Position numbers and translations under genes: made by a program
Part shown: positions 52,418-62,267 of the stretch, one piece after another
Layout of the letters: each line of letters opens with the position of its first letter
Numbering within the stretch: position 1 is the stretch's first letter
Origin: Mantamonas sphyraenae
Lineage: Eukaryota > CRuMs > Mantamonadidae
DNA length: 64,000 nucleotides
Direction of reading: 5' to 3'
Assembly (NCBI GenBank): GCA_026936335.1
Contig: JAPMXV010000060.1
Coordinates: 124,001 to 188,000 of the forward strand
The notes under the pieces: generated by a model
Told to the model about the DNA's origin: nothing
The model's database searches: none
The model's input: only the letters and a program-made list of their open reading frames with translations

Positions 52418-53872
52418 ATGTCCAACAGCAGACAGGATGATGACGCAGTGTCGGAGGCGTCGTCGCATGCGTCGATCACATCGTTGAGTCAGGTGCGTGG
52501 GGCGGAAGGATCAGTGACGCGCAGCTCGGCAAGCGTGCGACCTACCAAGAGCAGTGGAGGCGGAGTGGACGGCGTGTTCCACGAGCGTGTCAACTACCCA
52601 CTGTATTGTGTGCAGCTATTGGACATGGAGGTGCGGGAGGACGCAGACGAGGGCAAGGAGGCCGCAAAGGGGAATTCGAGCGAGGCAGGATCGTCATCGT
52701 TACGTCATCGCGGCAAGGGGAAGAAGAAGGAGGCGAACAAAGGCAAGGAGGAGAAGGAGAAAGAGGAGAACGAAAACACGGAGGAAGAATCGGAGTCAGA
52801 GGCAAGTGAGGTGCGTTCGTTGGTGCTTGTAGGCGGTGGAGGCGGAGAGGGCAAGACGGGCGTGACGAATGGACTTCTCGGGTACGTGTTGAGCGACAGG
52901 ACGGGATTCACACATGCATCGAGCCACGAGGAGGGCGAAGACGTGGTGCACAACATGGCCAAACACCCGTCGCAACCGTACGTGGCTTGTGGCGTGGGCA
53001 AGCAGTGTGTGGTGTTGCGCGTTGGTGCGTCGGGCAGTGTGGAAGAGGTGAGCAGGGTACAAACGGACGAGAGCGAAGAGGGATTGCAAAAGGCAGTGGC
53101 GTTTTGCAGCAAAGGAGACATGGTGGCCGTGGGTATGGAGGACACACGTGTCAAGGTGCTGTCGTTCCCGGCACTGAAGGAACAGCAGGTGCTGGAGGGC
53201 CACAGCGACCATGTGACGGCGGTGGGGTTTCTTCAGGGCGATGCGTATGTTGTGTCTGCGTCCAAAGATGGCACCCTGCGTGTGTGGGATCGGAAGAAGG
53301 GCGAGTGTGTGTGTGTGCACGACTCGATGACAAAGACGGTGAGCAGCAGGCGAGGCAAACAATCGCAGGTGCGCCTGTCCTTCCGTGCCTTTGCCATCCA
53401 TCACAACAACGGTGGGGAAGGAGGTGAAGACGACGACGAGTGGCTGGTGTACACGTTGCAGACGGGCAAGAATGCAGCCAGCTATGTGGAGGCGTTGCGA
53501 TGGTCGAAGGAGACAGAGGGCAAGCTGGAAGTGGTGCAGAGTGCTGTCAAGGTGCATGCGTTGCCATTGACATGCATGGATGTGGATGCACGTGGCACGC
53601 TGTTGGCAATGGGAGATGTCAAGGGCACACTGGTGGTGTGTGAGACGGCATCGCTGTGGGTGCGCATGAGCAAGCAGGTCCACGGGTTCTTTATCAGCGG
53701 GGTGCAGTTTGACACCCTGGGCCATCATGTCATCAGTGTTGGTGGCGACCGTCTCTTGTCCTGTGTGCCTGTGGAGCGCACAAACACTCTCTTTGGCAAC
53801 ACTGTGTGCAACGTCATCGTGGTCATTCTCGTGCTCATCTTTCTGGTGCTCGGGTACATGCAGTTCCGTTGA
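52418..53872 (+). CDS. Sec12/PREB-type Sar1 exchange factor (ER WD40 protein)
   Basis: A 484-residue single-exon protein. After a Ser-rich leader it has NYPLYCVQLLDM, then LVLVGGGGGEGKTGVTNG, the Sec12/PREB signature at the first blades; this glycine loop matches the potassium-binding loop that Sec12 uses to bind Sar1. More WD40 blades follow (VLEGHSDHVTAVGF, YVVSASKDGTLRVWD, GVQFDTLGHHVISVGGD). A single membrane helix closes the protein (CNVIVVILVLIFLVLGYM), with only two residues after it, so it is tail-anchored in the ER with the propeller in the cytosol. Sec12 loads Sar1 with GTP to start COPII coat assembly. A charged Lys/Glu-rich insert (near 52640-52800) lies between the first strands and the glycine loop. 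The giant gene ends 108 bp upstream on the same strand. Confidence 0.9.
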   Translation: MSNSRQDDDAVSEASSHASITSLSQVRGAEGSVTRSSASVRPTKSSGGGVDGVFHERVNYPLYCVQLLDMEVREDADEGKEAAKGNSSEAGSSSLRHRGKGKKKEANKGKEEKEKEENENTEEESESEASEVRSLVLVGGGGGEGKTGVTNGLLGYVLSDRTGFTHASSHEEGEDVVHNMAKHPSQPYVACGVGKQCVVLRVGASGSVEEVSRVQTDESEEGLQKAVAFCSKGDMVAVGMEDTRVKVLSFPALKEQQVLEGHSDHVTAVGFLQGDAYVVSASKDGTLRVWDRKKGECVCVHDSMTKTVSSRRGKQSQVRLSFRAFAIHHNNGGEGGEDDDEWLVYTLQTGKNAASYVEALRWSKETEGKLEVVQSAVKVHALPLTCMDVDARGTLLAMGDVKGTLVVCETASLWVRMSKQVHGFFISGVQFDTLGHHVISVGGDRLLSCVPVERTNTLFGNTVCNVIVVILVLIFLVLGYMQFR

Positions 53873-53920
53873 TTGATCAGAATTGGAAATATTCCATTTG
53901 CTGTTCTCTCCTTCCCTCAC

Positions 53921-56900
53921 TCATGCTTCTTGCTCACCGTTGGGACCCCCGGCCTCTGCTGCCTGCTGCATGACCGCCACCGCTTCGGGCGGATACCGAA
54001 AGGGCATGGTGCCATAGTTGATGGCCACCTGGCTATCCTCACGTCCCACAATCACCCACAGATACATGTAGTGGCCCGAAATGGCTTCGAAGCGCCGTCT
54101 GCGGGCTCGTCGTTTGCCAGTGCGTTTCCTGCGCTGCTCGTCGTACGCCTGTCGCCGCTGGGTAACACCACGGTCAAACTGTGTCTTTTCAGCACCCAAC
54201 AGAGTGGGCAGTTTGCCCTCCTTGCGTGTGTGCACTGCTCCGTACGTCGACGTCATTTCCGCCTTGGTGGTCGATCGTGTTCGTTGTTTGCCACTGGATG
54301 ACGATGATGACGATGATGACGATGACGATGATGCCTGTGTGTCTTCGGTTGCTCCTGCCACGTGGAGTCCATGTCTGGCCATGATGTCGTCTATGGAAGG
54401 CACCTGAAAGTCGGCGACGCGTGCCTCGGTGCCATCGACGAGGTTTGCCCACTCCTGAAACTCGCCATTGAAGGTGGTGAACAGGGAACGCAGGTCCGGC
54501 ACATAGCCAATGCCCAACACATCGCCATCGTTGAGTTGCGACACTTCGGGTGCAGAGATGTTGGTGGGGCCCAGCCAGCGGTAGACAAAGTCAGAATCGT
54601 GGAGATCCTTGGGACGGGAACCGACCAGAGCCATCCCCACGTGTCCCGTGCCCCTTCCAGCGCGGTGGACAATCAATTCGGCATAGCTCACTCGCATGGG
54701 CAGCAAAGGGTACATGTGTGCATGCAGAGGAAACTTGCTGCGCATGGCGTAGCGTCGAAATCGTTGGCCTGAACGCGTGCTGGTGGTGCTGGTGATCGCC
54801 TTTCGTCCTTGCGTCGTCTGCTTGCTGTTGTTCCAGCTGATCACACGATCATGAAAGGAGAGGTCCAGTGGATGGGCATGGGTGGTGTCGACTGGTACCC
54901 ACAGGTCCCGTGAGCGCGAGGTGGGATCGGTGGATACCATCAACACATGGGCATCCATCCCATTCTGTGCCACCATCCGCCATGCTCCCAGTTGCATCTG
55001 TACAAACTCCTCCTCAGAGGGCACACCAGCACCAGGGCCTCTGCGACCACTACTGCTGCTGCTGCTGCCCATTCCCATCTTGTCATACGCTTCTGCTGTC
55101 TCTTTGGCAGCCTGCACAAACCACCCGTCGCGGTACTGGACAATGTGCAGCATGTGTTGCACGTACGGCGACTGGAAAAGGGCGCTCCAACGACGGGAGA
55201 CCACAGGCAGGATCATGAGGTCGGCCAGATCGAGGAAGGAGAGGATGTTGAGTTTGACCTCGATGGGAGCAAAGGCAAGCACGTCAAAGCGCAATGCACA
55301 CGGTTGATCCGGCTCTTGGGTGGCCCTGTGTCGTTCGTGCTCCAGAGCCAATGCGCCGTATTGCAACACAATCATCTCGTCGAGAGAGGTGGGCAGGTGG
55401 TCCACCACACGCGGATGCAACAGGGCCTGTTTGCTGATCCCTGTCTGACGCACAAGACGAGCCACGTGCACACGTTCCCTCTTCCTTGCCTCCTTGTTCT
55501 CCGCCACGATTGCCTTGCGCAACACCTTGCGTCGTGCACGGCTGCTGCTCACCTCCATCAGCCGTGGAATGGTGCGCAGTGACAATGTCGACGTGCTGCT
55601 TGTCAATCCCATCATCCGTTCCGCCTGTGCAATGTGACGTGGCGACAGACGACTCAACACAGGATCAGCCTCAATGAGACTTCTGGGTGTGGCCACTCCA
55701 TGCACCCGTTTGCCCTGGTGGTGTGCAAACCGATTCAACGCATTCACACGCACACTCCCATCCCGCGTGTCCCGTTCCACGCCCCTGCTGGGACTGTGGA
55801 CCATCCCACCACCATGGGTATTGCCTGCAGTGTGGTTGTTGTTGTTGTTGTTGTTGTTGTTTGTGTGTTTGCTGCTGTTGCCATTGTCCCGTGCCACCTG
55901 TTGGATGCGAATCAACGAATTGTCTTCCAACGCAATGGCCAACTGTTTGGCAGTGGTTTCTGCATCCACGTCGCCCAGGTTGTCGCTGCGTTGCGTGGAG
56001 CGTGACAACAGCGACAGCCGATGGGGATCCAACGCCGTCGTCGGGAATGTCGATTGGTGCAATTGGATGTCCGTGTCGGTTTGGCCCTCCTGTTCCGCCA
56101 TGCTCATGTCCTGATTGCGAGTGTGCAACAAGGATGATCGCAACAGGGCCAATGTTTGCTTGCCACCACCACCTCCAGCCCCAGCCCCCATTCCATGCCT
56201 TCCATACCCTGTACGTGCCAATGGGTTCCCTCCCATGGCCATCACGTTGTGGATGTCTGCCAATGCTGCCACCGCTGCCACCTGACGCCGTGCCTTGGCT
56301 GCCTCTCGTCGTCGTCGTGCTGCATCACTCTCCACCTCCCGGCTCGTGCTTGCCGACGACAACACAGACCGAATGGTCATCAATTCCCCGTCGTCGCCAT
56401 ATCCACCCCATTCCCCATCCTCCTGAGCATCATCCCATCCATCCTCATCCTCGTCTTCGTCCTCCTCATCGTGTCCTGTGCCTCGTCTGATGCCTGCCCG
56501 TCGTCGACCGTTGTTGCCGCCGTTTCGTTTGGCCCTGCCCCTGCCTCGTCGCTGGTCCACCTCCAACCGCTCACCACCGTCCAGCTCATCCTCATCAAAG
56601 TGAAGTGCCCCCAGGTATGCTGGTTGCCTCACCATGCCATCCTGCACCACAATCTGCTTCCGTCGTCGTGCTGCCTGCCGTCCCCTATCCGCTTGCCGCC
56701 CCGAACTGCCGCCCCCTGCGCCAGCTTGGCTATCCCTGCGTGCCATGATCCGCTTGGCTGCATTCATGGACTCCCTACGTCCCACCTTGTGTCTTCCATA
56801 TGCCGTCACCGGCGATCCCGGGTCCACGGGGGGCAGTTTCTTGTGTCTGCTCCCTCCGCTGCCGCTGCTCCCAGTCGAGCTTGCTCCAGCACTGCTTCCG

Positions 56901-57013
56901 CTGCCCGGATTGCCAAACGTGTACAGTTGCATGGGTTGTGGAGACGCCCCACCACTGTTGGACGATGCACTCCGCCGCACCATGGCCTGTCTGCGGCGTG
57001 GTGACTCCTCCAT
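53921..57013 (-). CDS. F-box protein with SPRY-like C-terminal domain
   Basis: A 1,030-residue single-exon protein. The N-terminal half is basic and low complexity, with Gly/Ser runs, an acidic DEDEDED patch and an Asn run. An F-box lies at about 579-625: APIEVKLNILSFLDLADLMI, then LPVVSRRWSALFQSPYV. A SPRY-like region at about 760-860 has VSYAELIVHRAGRGTGHVGM, then LNDGDVLGIGYV and TTFNGEFQEWANL, the usual strand order with GDVIG and NG elements. The tail is a Ser run, a Lys/Arg cluster and a conserved-looking HYMYLWVIVGRED stretch. F-box proteins bring substrates to SCF ubiquitin ligases through Skp1; FBXO45 also pairs an F-box with SPRY, but I do not claim orthology. The start ATG at 57013 faces the SNF2 gene; the true SNF2 start is probably 97 bp away. 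Confidence 0.75.
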   Translation of the reverse strand: MEESPRRRQAMVRRSASSNSGGASPQPMQLYTFGNPGSGSSAGASSTGSSGSGGSRHKKLPPVDPGSPVTAYGRHKVGRRESMNAAKRIMARRDSQAGAGGGSSGRQADRGRQAARRRKQIVVQDGMVRQPAYLGALHFDEDELDGGERLEVDQRRGRGRAKRNGGNNGRRRAGIRRGTGHDEEDEDEDEDGWDDAQEDGEWGGYGDDGELMTIRSVLSSASTSREVESDAARRRREAAKARRQVAAVAALADIHNVMAMGGNPLARTGYGRHGMGAGAGGGGGKQTLALLRSSLLHTRNQDMSMAEQEGQTDTDIQLHQSTFPTTALDPHRLSLLSRSTQRSDNLGDVDAETTAKQLAIALEDNSLIRIQQVARDNGNSSKHTNNNNNNNNNHTAGNTHGGGMVHSPSRGVERDTRDGSVRVNALNRFAHHQGKRVHGVATPRSLIEADPVLSRLSPRHIAQAERMMGLTSSTSTLSLRTIPRLMEVSSSRARRKVLRKAIVAENKEARKRERVHVARLVRQTGISKQALLHPRVVDHLPTSLDEMIVLQYGALALEHERHRATQEPDQPCALRFDVLAFAPIEVKLNILSFLDLADLMILPVVSRRWSALFQSPYVQHMLHIVQYRDGWFVQAAKETAEAYDKMGMGSSSSSSGRRGPGAGVPSEEEFVQMQLGAWRMVAQNGMDAHVLMVSTDPTSRSRDLWVPVDTTHAHPLDLSFHDRVISWNNSKQTTQGRKAITSTTSTRSGQRFRRYAMRSKFPLHAHMYPLLPMRVSYAELIVHRAGRGTGHVGMALVGSRPKDLHDSDFVYRWLGPTNISAPEVSQLNDGDVLGIGYVPDLRSLFTTFNGEFQEWANLVDGTEARVADFQVPSIDDIMARHGLHVAGATEDTQASSSSSSSSSSSSSGKQRTRSTTKAEMTSTYGAVHTRKEGKLPTLLGAEKTQFDRGVTQRRQAYDEQRRKRTGKRRARRRRFEAISGHYMYLWVIVGREDSQVAINYGTMPFRYPPEAVAVMQQAAEAGGPNGEQEA

Positions 57014-57110
57014 GGATCAACGGTGTGAGGGGTGTTCTCCTTGCCCCATCTGCCGCAACGCAACCTGTCGCAATTGGATCCCACCCGCACCTCCCGACGT
57101 CGTCGTTCAC

Positions 57111-60100
57111 ATGTCTCGTAGGTCGTTCCACAAACCATCCCCACCCCGTGGGGAGTCGGAGGATCAGACGGCCGCGTTGCAGGCGTCGCGCAAACCCCCT
57201 GCTGTGGGTGAACCTCCCCGACGTGCAAGTGCCGCCTACAACGCTTATGTCGATGGAATCCCCATCAATGACCACCCAGAATACGGTCCATTGTGGCAGA
57301 GGTTCACCAATGGCTTGATTGTCGACCAACGTGTGCCTCCGGGACTCCGTGACGTGCCTCTGGGCATGGAGGATAGTCTCAATCATGAAATCGCACGCAG
57401 ACTGCGCCAGGAACAGCTCATGGGTGCCAACACACACATGATGAGCACTGAGTATTCACCATACGGCTACGGACGCATCAGATCGGCCCTGAACATGCTC
57501 TACAGCATGGACGACGAAGGCGGAAACTCTGCTGCGCGAGGCAATCGCTACAACCCATACGGAGTCGGTGGAAACGGCAGTGGAAGCGGCACAGGTGCAG
57601 GCGGAGCAGGGGGCACATCGTATGTGTCCAATGCAGGTGCAGGGTACACCAATGAGTATCTGGTGGCATACAACGACCGGGCAGACAAAACATCGCAGGA
57701 TCTCATGGACAACGTGGGCCACCCCGACGTGTTGGACAAGCTGCTGACCATTGGACAGCCCAAGCGACTGCGCATCACACTGCATCCGTACCAGGAGAGT
57801 GCTGTCACATGGATGAGCATGTGTGAGCTGGAACGGGGCTCCGTGTACTTTACCGTGCCCGCACACCAACGCAAATCGGCATCTACATCCTCATCCTCAT
57901 CCTCATCCTCATCCTCGTCCAGCAGCAGCAGCAGCAGCTCCCCCTCCTCCTCCTCTTCTGGATCCACGCTGGACCAGGGGTTTGGCATCAAGAAAAACTC
58001 GCTGCGAGGAGGGGTGCTTGCAGACGAGATGGGACTGGGCAAAACGGTGATGATGTTGGCTCTGATTCTGGCGGATTTGGAGGATCTACAGGCGACACCC
58101 AGCCCAGAGGTGCGCAAACTGGCCAGCAAACCATTGGCAGCAGCGCAGAAGCGCAAGGCGGAAGAGCGAAGGCGCAGGCGTGCGTTGGACAGTAGTGAGG
58201 TGGAGGATGATGACGGGGAGACCAGCAATGGGGAGGAAGAGGAGGAAGAGGAGGAGGAGGAGGACACGCGCGTGTTTACCAACGATTTGATGGGGGAGAA
58301 GAAGAAGAAGAAGCAGCAGCAGGACGAGATGGAGGTGGAGGAGGAGGACAAGTCAAACGCGGCTCTGTTTGAGGGCAAGAACATGGTGATTACAGGGACG
58401 ATGGAACGGTCGGAACGGAATCTGTTTGAGTGGAACGGAGGCAAGGTGATCAGCATCGACGAGGTGGGTGAGAAACCCGTGCACATGGTGTATCAGGGCC
58501 AGCATCACAACCCGTCGATTCTGCGACGAGCAGAGCGCAACGGAGCAGAGGTGATCAACATGTATCTGTTGAAGCAAAAGGTACAGCAAGGGAAGGGAAT
58601 CACGAGCCAGTTGGAGTATGACCAGGCACACCCTGTGGAGTTGGTGCCACGGGCAGACGTGAAACGCAAGAAGAAGGCCAAGGTGTACAGCAAACCACTC
58701 AAGGACAAGGTGGTGGCCAGCACAGGGACGATGAACACCAGCTGGGAGTTTCTGGTGCGTGTGGTGGAGTCCAATGGTGGGATGGTCAGCAAAAAGGTGC
58801 GGCAGGACTGTGACATCCTCGTGCGCGGTCGCCTGAGTGACCCATTGAAGAAGGGTGCACGTGACAAGTTGCACAACGCACGCAAGTACCACGTCAAGCA
58901 GATGAGCGAACAGGAGTTTTACAGCTGGATCCAGCAGCACGGAGGCTATGCACCTGTGACCAGCAGGCAAGAGAGCAACTTGAGTGTATTTGACGACGAA
59001 GAGGACCTTGAGGCAGAGGCAGTGGTGGTGACGGGCCAGAAGCAGACCCAGAGCAGTGCTGGTGCTGCTGCGGGTGGTGGTGGAGGCACAGCCGACACAA
59101 AGACACCCTCACAATCGTCGTTCATGAACATGGTGGAATCGGCAAACCCGTTTGTGGAACGCAGCGCAGAGGATGGACCAAACGGAGGCACGCTGATTGT
59201 GGCGCCTGTGTCGACGCTGTCGCAATGGCACTCGGAGCTGACGAGCAAGAGCTCAGGACTGCGAGTGTTGATGTACCACGGAAACAAGCGATCGAAGGAT
59301 GCACACATGCTGACACGCGTGGACGTGGTGTTGACGTCGTACGGCACCCTTGTGCAGGAGTTTCCCAAGAAACTGCTGAGTGTGAGTGCAGAGAAGCAGA
59401 TGCTGGAATGGCTGCACTCTGGGTACGACTGGAAGCGACACGTGGGACCCATCCCACGCATGCGATGGAAGCGCATGGTGCTGGACGAGGCACACACAAT
59501 CAAGGACTACAAAACACAGACGGCCATTGCGTGCTACAACGTGGAGGCGTCCGTGCGCTGGTGTCTCACCGGCACTCCCATGCAGAACAAGCTGGAAGAC
59601 CTGCACAGCCTGCTCAAGTTCCTGCGCATCCGACAGTACAAGGACACACAGTGGTGGAAGAATCAACTGGGCGGGTACATCAACCCACAGGCGATGCACA
59701 ACCTCAAACGCTTCCTGCAAACGATTGTGTTGCGACGCACCAAGCTGACACGCGACGAAAACGGAGTGCCCATCATCTGTCTTCCCGACCGCGTGGAACA
59801 CACCATCTACTGTCCCATGTCGCCTCACGAGACGGCGTTCTATCGTGCCTTGCAGAACGCCACACGACGTGTGTACGACAGCAACGGCGACACCCTGCGC
59901 TTCACAGACATGCTTGCTCTGCTCATGCGTCTGCGCCAGGGTGCCTGTCATCCGTACCTGGTGCTCAAGACACCCGAAATGCGCACCAAGTTCCTGGACG
60001 GCGGGCGCGATCTCAAGCGCAGTCGCGAGTTGTTGGAGGAGCAGGCAGATGCACACCACATGCACCTGGACGAACAAATGGCAGCACGCAAAAGACAGCG

Positions 60101-61325
60101 GGTGCAACAGCACGACAACGATGGTGGTGGTGGTGGTGGTGGTGTCAATGCGAGTGATGGAACAGAGGTGGCAAAGAAGAAAGAGGAGGAGGTGGTGATT
60201 GTTCTCAGCGATGAGGATGAGGATGATGATGACGACGAGGTGGTGATGTTGGAGCGCGTGTTGCCCGACGGGCGGGTGGAACATGCGCAGCACCATCATT
60301 CGAAGAAGGAGGAGCAGCGAATGGCGGTGGAGGATGAGGTCAAGGCGGAACAGAAGCGGTTGGAGGTGGCAGCGGTGGAACAGTTTACGTCGTTGGTGGA
60401 CGAGGTGTTCACGTCGTCCAAGTCGTCGAGCATGTTGGGCACGTGTGATCTGTGCGGTGACGACCTGCTGCGTGAGGGAGCGTACATGGAGACGTCGTGC
60501 AACCATGCGCTGTGCATGAATTGCCTGAGCACGTCCACCATGCCCAACGACCTCATCAGGGCCATCCAAAAGGCCGTGTATCAGAAAAAGAGCAGGGTGG
60601 CACTGCCGTTTAGCGAGCCCTGCATTGCCCTCAGCTGCAAGGGCGAGCTGAACCAGGGCAACGTGCGCATGGTGTTGTCCTCGCGAGAGAACACCACCTC
60701 GTCATCAACATCGTCGTCGTCGTCGTCGTCGTCTTCGTCTCGCTCAAGGGTGGGCCAACGCATGGAGGATGAACACCTGTTGGCATCGACCAAGGTTGCT
60801 CGCATGTTGCAGGAGCTGCATCGCATTGAGCGTGAGACCCCCGGAGCCAAATCGGTGGTGTTCAGCCAGTGGACGAGTATGCTGGACATTTGCCAACAGT
60901 TTCTGGAGATCAGTGGGATTGAGGTGCGTCGTTTGGACGGTAGCATGTCACGGGCGGCGCGGGAAGAGAACGTGCATGAGTTTGAGACGCGTTCGGAGGT
61001 GCGTGTGTTTCTGATTTCCCTCAAGGCCGGTGGCACGGGTCTCAACCTGACTGCAGCCACCAATGTGTTCCTGATGGACCCATGGTGGAACCCAGCCACA
61101 GAGGAGCAGGCCATCAATCGCATCCATCGCATTGGGCAACGACGTTCCATTCACATCCATCGCTTCCTCATCTCCGCCACCGTGGAGGAGATGGTGGTGG
61201 GCATCCAAGAGAAGAAGGCTGCCGCTGCAGACGCACTGTCCAACACCAATGCCACCAAGGAGGACATTGTCCACCTGTTCCGTCAGCTCAACTCGGTCAG
61301 TCTCACCGACCACGTGAATGAATGA
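57111..61325 (+). CDS. Rad5/HLTF-type SNF2 helicase with RING and two BRCT domains inside the ATPase
   Basis: A 1,404-residue single-exon protein from MSRRSFHK. ATPase lobe 1 starts with GGVLADEMGLGKTVMML (Walker A, about 301-315). An insert of about 380 residues follows, holding BRCT 1 (about 417-503, EGKNMVITGTM, FEWNGGKVISI) and BRCT 2 (about 523-608, LKDKVVASTGTMN, VVESNGGMVSKKV). Lobe 1 resumes with LIVAPVSTLSQW (about 694), DEAH (about 793) and CLTGTPMQNKLEDL. A RING-like finger lies at about 1110-1180 (CDLCGDDL, CNHALCMNCL), and lobe 2 ends with VVFSQWTSMLDI, KAGGTGLNLT and RIHRIGQ. The lobe 1-RING-lobe 2 order is that of Rad5/Rad16/HLTF, ubiquitin ligases in DNA-damage tolerance. No HIRAN domain is seen at the N-terminus. 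An ATG at 57012 or 56634 would add residues antisense to the F-box gene; I judge these unlikely. Confidence 0.88.
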   Translation: MSRRSFHKPSPPRGESEDQTAALQASRKPPAVGEPPRRASAAYNAYVDGIPINDHPEYGPLWQRFTNGLIVDQRVPPGLRDVPLGMEDSLNHEIARRLRQEQLMGANTHMMSTEYSPYGYGRIRSALNMLYSMDDEGGNSAARGNRYNPYGVGGNGSGSGTGAGGAGGTSYVSNAGAGYTNEYLVAYNDRADKTSQDLMDNVGHPDVLDKLLTIGQPKRLRITLHPYQESAVTWMSMCELERGSVYFTVPAHQRKSASTSSSSSSSSSSSSSSSSSSPSSSSSGSTLDQGFGIKKNSLRGGVLADEMGLGKTVMMLALILADLEDLQATPSPEVRKLASKPLAAAQKRKAEERRRRRALDSSEVEDDDGETSNGEEEEEEEEEEDTRVFTNDLMGEKKKKKQQQDEMEVEEEDKSNAALFEGKNMVITGTMERSERNLFEWNGGKVISIDEVGEKPVHMVYQGQHHNPSILRRAERNGAEVINMYLLKQKVQQGKGITSQLEYDQAHPVELVPRADVKRKKKAKVYSKPLKDKVVASTGTMNTSWEFLVRVVESNGGMVSKKVRQDCDILVRGRLSDPLKKGARDKLHNARKYHVKQMSEQEFYSWIQQHGGYAPVTSRQESNLSVFDDEEDLEAEAVVVTGQKQTQSSAGAAAGGGGGTADTKTPSQSSFMNMVESANPFVERSAEDGPNGGTLIVAPVSTLSQWHSELTSKSSGLRVLMYHGNKRSKDAHMLTRVDVVLTSYGTLVQEFPKKLLSVSAEKQMLEWLHSGYDWKRHVGPIPRMRWKRMVLDEAHTIKDYKTQTAIACYNVEASVRWCLTGTPMQNKLEDLHSLLKFLRIRQYKDTQWWKNQLGGYINPQAMHNLKRFLQTIVLRRTKLTRDENGVPIICLPDRVEHTIYCPMSPHETAFYRALQNATRRVYDSNGDTLRFTDMLALLMRLRQGACHPYLVLKTPEMRTKFLDGGRDLKRSRELLEEQADAHHMHLDEQMAARKRQRVQQHDNDGGGGGGGVNASDGTEVAKKKEEEVVIVLSDEDEDDDDDEVVMLERVLPDGRVEHAQHHHSKKEEQRMAVEDEVKAEQKRLEVAAVEQFTSLVDEVFTSSKSSSMLGTCDLCGDDLLREGAYMETSCNHALCMNCLSTSTMPNDLIRAIQKAVYQKKSRVALPFSEPCIALSCKGELNQGNVRMVLSSRENTTSSSTSSSSSSSSSSRSRVGQRMEDEHLLASTKVARMLQELHRIERETPGAKSVVFSQWTSMLDICQQFLEISGIEVRRLDGSMSRAAREENVHEFETRSEVRVFLISLKAGGTGLNLTAATNVFLMDPWWNPATEEQAINRIHRIGQRRSIHIHRFLISATVEEMVVGIQEKKAAAADALSNTNATKEDIVHLFRQLNSVSLTDHVNE

Positions 61326-61343
61326 TCCCCACATTCTGCCATT

Positions 61344-62201
61344 CTACTTCAGCTTGCTCTTGATCCCTTCAAACCGTTGCCACACACGAGACTGCTCATT
61401 GAGATTGTGGTTGTCACGCAGACGTTGCAACAGAGCATACGCCGCCTGGCAGAAAGCCCTTCCCTCTGCCACCCGCCCATCTGCAGTGCATTCCTCCGAT
61501 CGATCCAACAGCTCACCCAATGCCTCCTGCACATCTGCCTGGAGCAATGCCAACCGTGTGCGTGTGCGTTCCTCCTTGCTACGCAGCAGGGTGAGTTCCT
61601 CCTCTGCGCTGTGGCTGCTCTCCACCTCGTGGCCTTCGTCCAAAGAGCCACGGATGCGAACGGCCGCATTGATGAGATCGACACCCCACATGAACTCCTC
61701 GAGTTGGATGATGCCATCATGGTCCCTGTCGATGGCCTCCACAAACACCACCAGGTCCTTCTCCTCCAAACCCAGGTTCAGACTCTTCAACGCCTCCACC
61801 AGCTCCTGTGGTTGCAATCCGCCGTCTTCAAAGATCTCCTCCACGTGTTTGTGTCCCAAGTCACTGTTGGCCACCTGGTTGAGTGAGTTGGCTCGTGCTC
61901 GGTTCTGTGTGCCCCCCTCCAGCGTTTGCAACAACTGCATCAGTTGCAGGAAGCGACGGTAGGACACCCACTGTGTGGATTGGGGCACCACAGCGTTCAG
62001 AATCAGGTCCATGGTGGCATCGGGCAGTTTCAAGCGCAAGTCGTGTTGCAGCAGGTCCTTCACTTCGTCCTTGCTCAGATCGCGGCCGGCAAACAAGTCC
62101 CCAAGCTCAGCCAGGACCTCTTTGTCCAGACCAGACACAAACACGGCAAGGGTTCGATCCTTGGCCAACTGTTTCCACCGAGAGGACGACGATGATGACA
62201 T
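61344..62201 (-). CDS. EF-hand protein
   Basis: A 285-residue single-exon protein from MSSSSSSRWKQL. One canonical EF-hand loop is clear at about 157-168: DRDHDGIIQLEE, followed by FMWGVDLI, with Ca ligands at positions 1, 3, 5, 7 (backbone), 9 and 12 in the usual pattern. Earlier helices (LDKEVLAELGDLF, SKDEVKDLLQHDLRL, STQWVSYRRFLQLMQLL) look like degenerate EF-hands without acidic loops, and GLQPQELVEALKSLNLGLEEKDLVVF is the helix pair before the good loop. The C-terminal 110 residues form a charged helix. It is probably a Ca sensor or structural protein; no enzyme domain is present, and I do not recognise an orthologue. Its stop is 18 bp from that of the SNF2 gene, the tightest convergent pair in the window. 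Confidence 0.75.
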   Translation of the reverse strand: MSSSSSSRWKQLAKDRTLAVFVSGLDKEVLAELGDLFAGRDLSKDEVKDLLQHDLRLKLPDATMDLILNAVVPQSTQWVSYRRFLQLMQLLQTLEGGTQNRARANSLNQVANSDLGHKHVEEIFEDGGLQPQELVEALKSLNLGLEEKDLVVFVEAIDRDHDGIIQLEEFMWGVDLINAAVRIRGSLDEGHEVESSHSAEEELTLLRSKEERTRTRLALLQADVQEALGELLDRSEECTADGRVAEGRAFCQAAYALLQRLRDNHNLNEQSRVWQRFEGIKSKLK

Positions 62202-62267
62202 TGGTGGAAGGGGGGGGGGGGTTGGATGGGAGTGCGCTCGGGCCTGCACAGCACAAAGGTCTCTTTC
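62202..62267. promoter_or_regulatory. 66-bp divergent promoter region with a 12-base G run
   Basis: It lies between the EF-hand gene ATG (minus) and the UTP16-like ATG (plus). A homopolymer of 12 G occupies 62210-62221. It could affect transcription or could be a sequencing-sensitive spot. An in-frame ATG at 62226 would extend the UTP16-like protein by 14 residues. Confidence 0.4.

Noticed and set aside
56634-57110. Upstream ATGs (56634, 57012) as the start of the SNF2 gene
   Set aside because: The added residues are antisense to the N-terminal coding part of the F-box gene and are Cys/Pro/Leu-rich without similarity. Starting at 57111 leaves a 97-bp gap, in line with other divergent pairs here.
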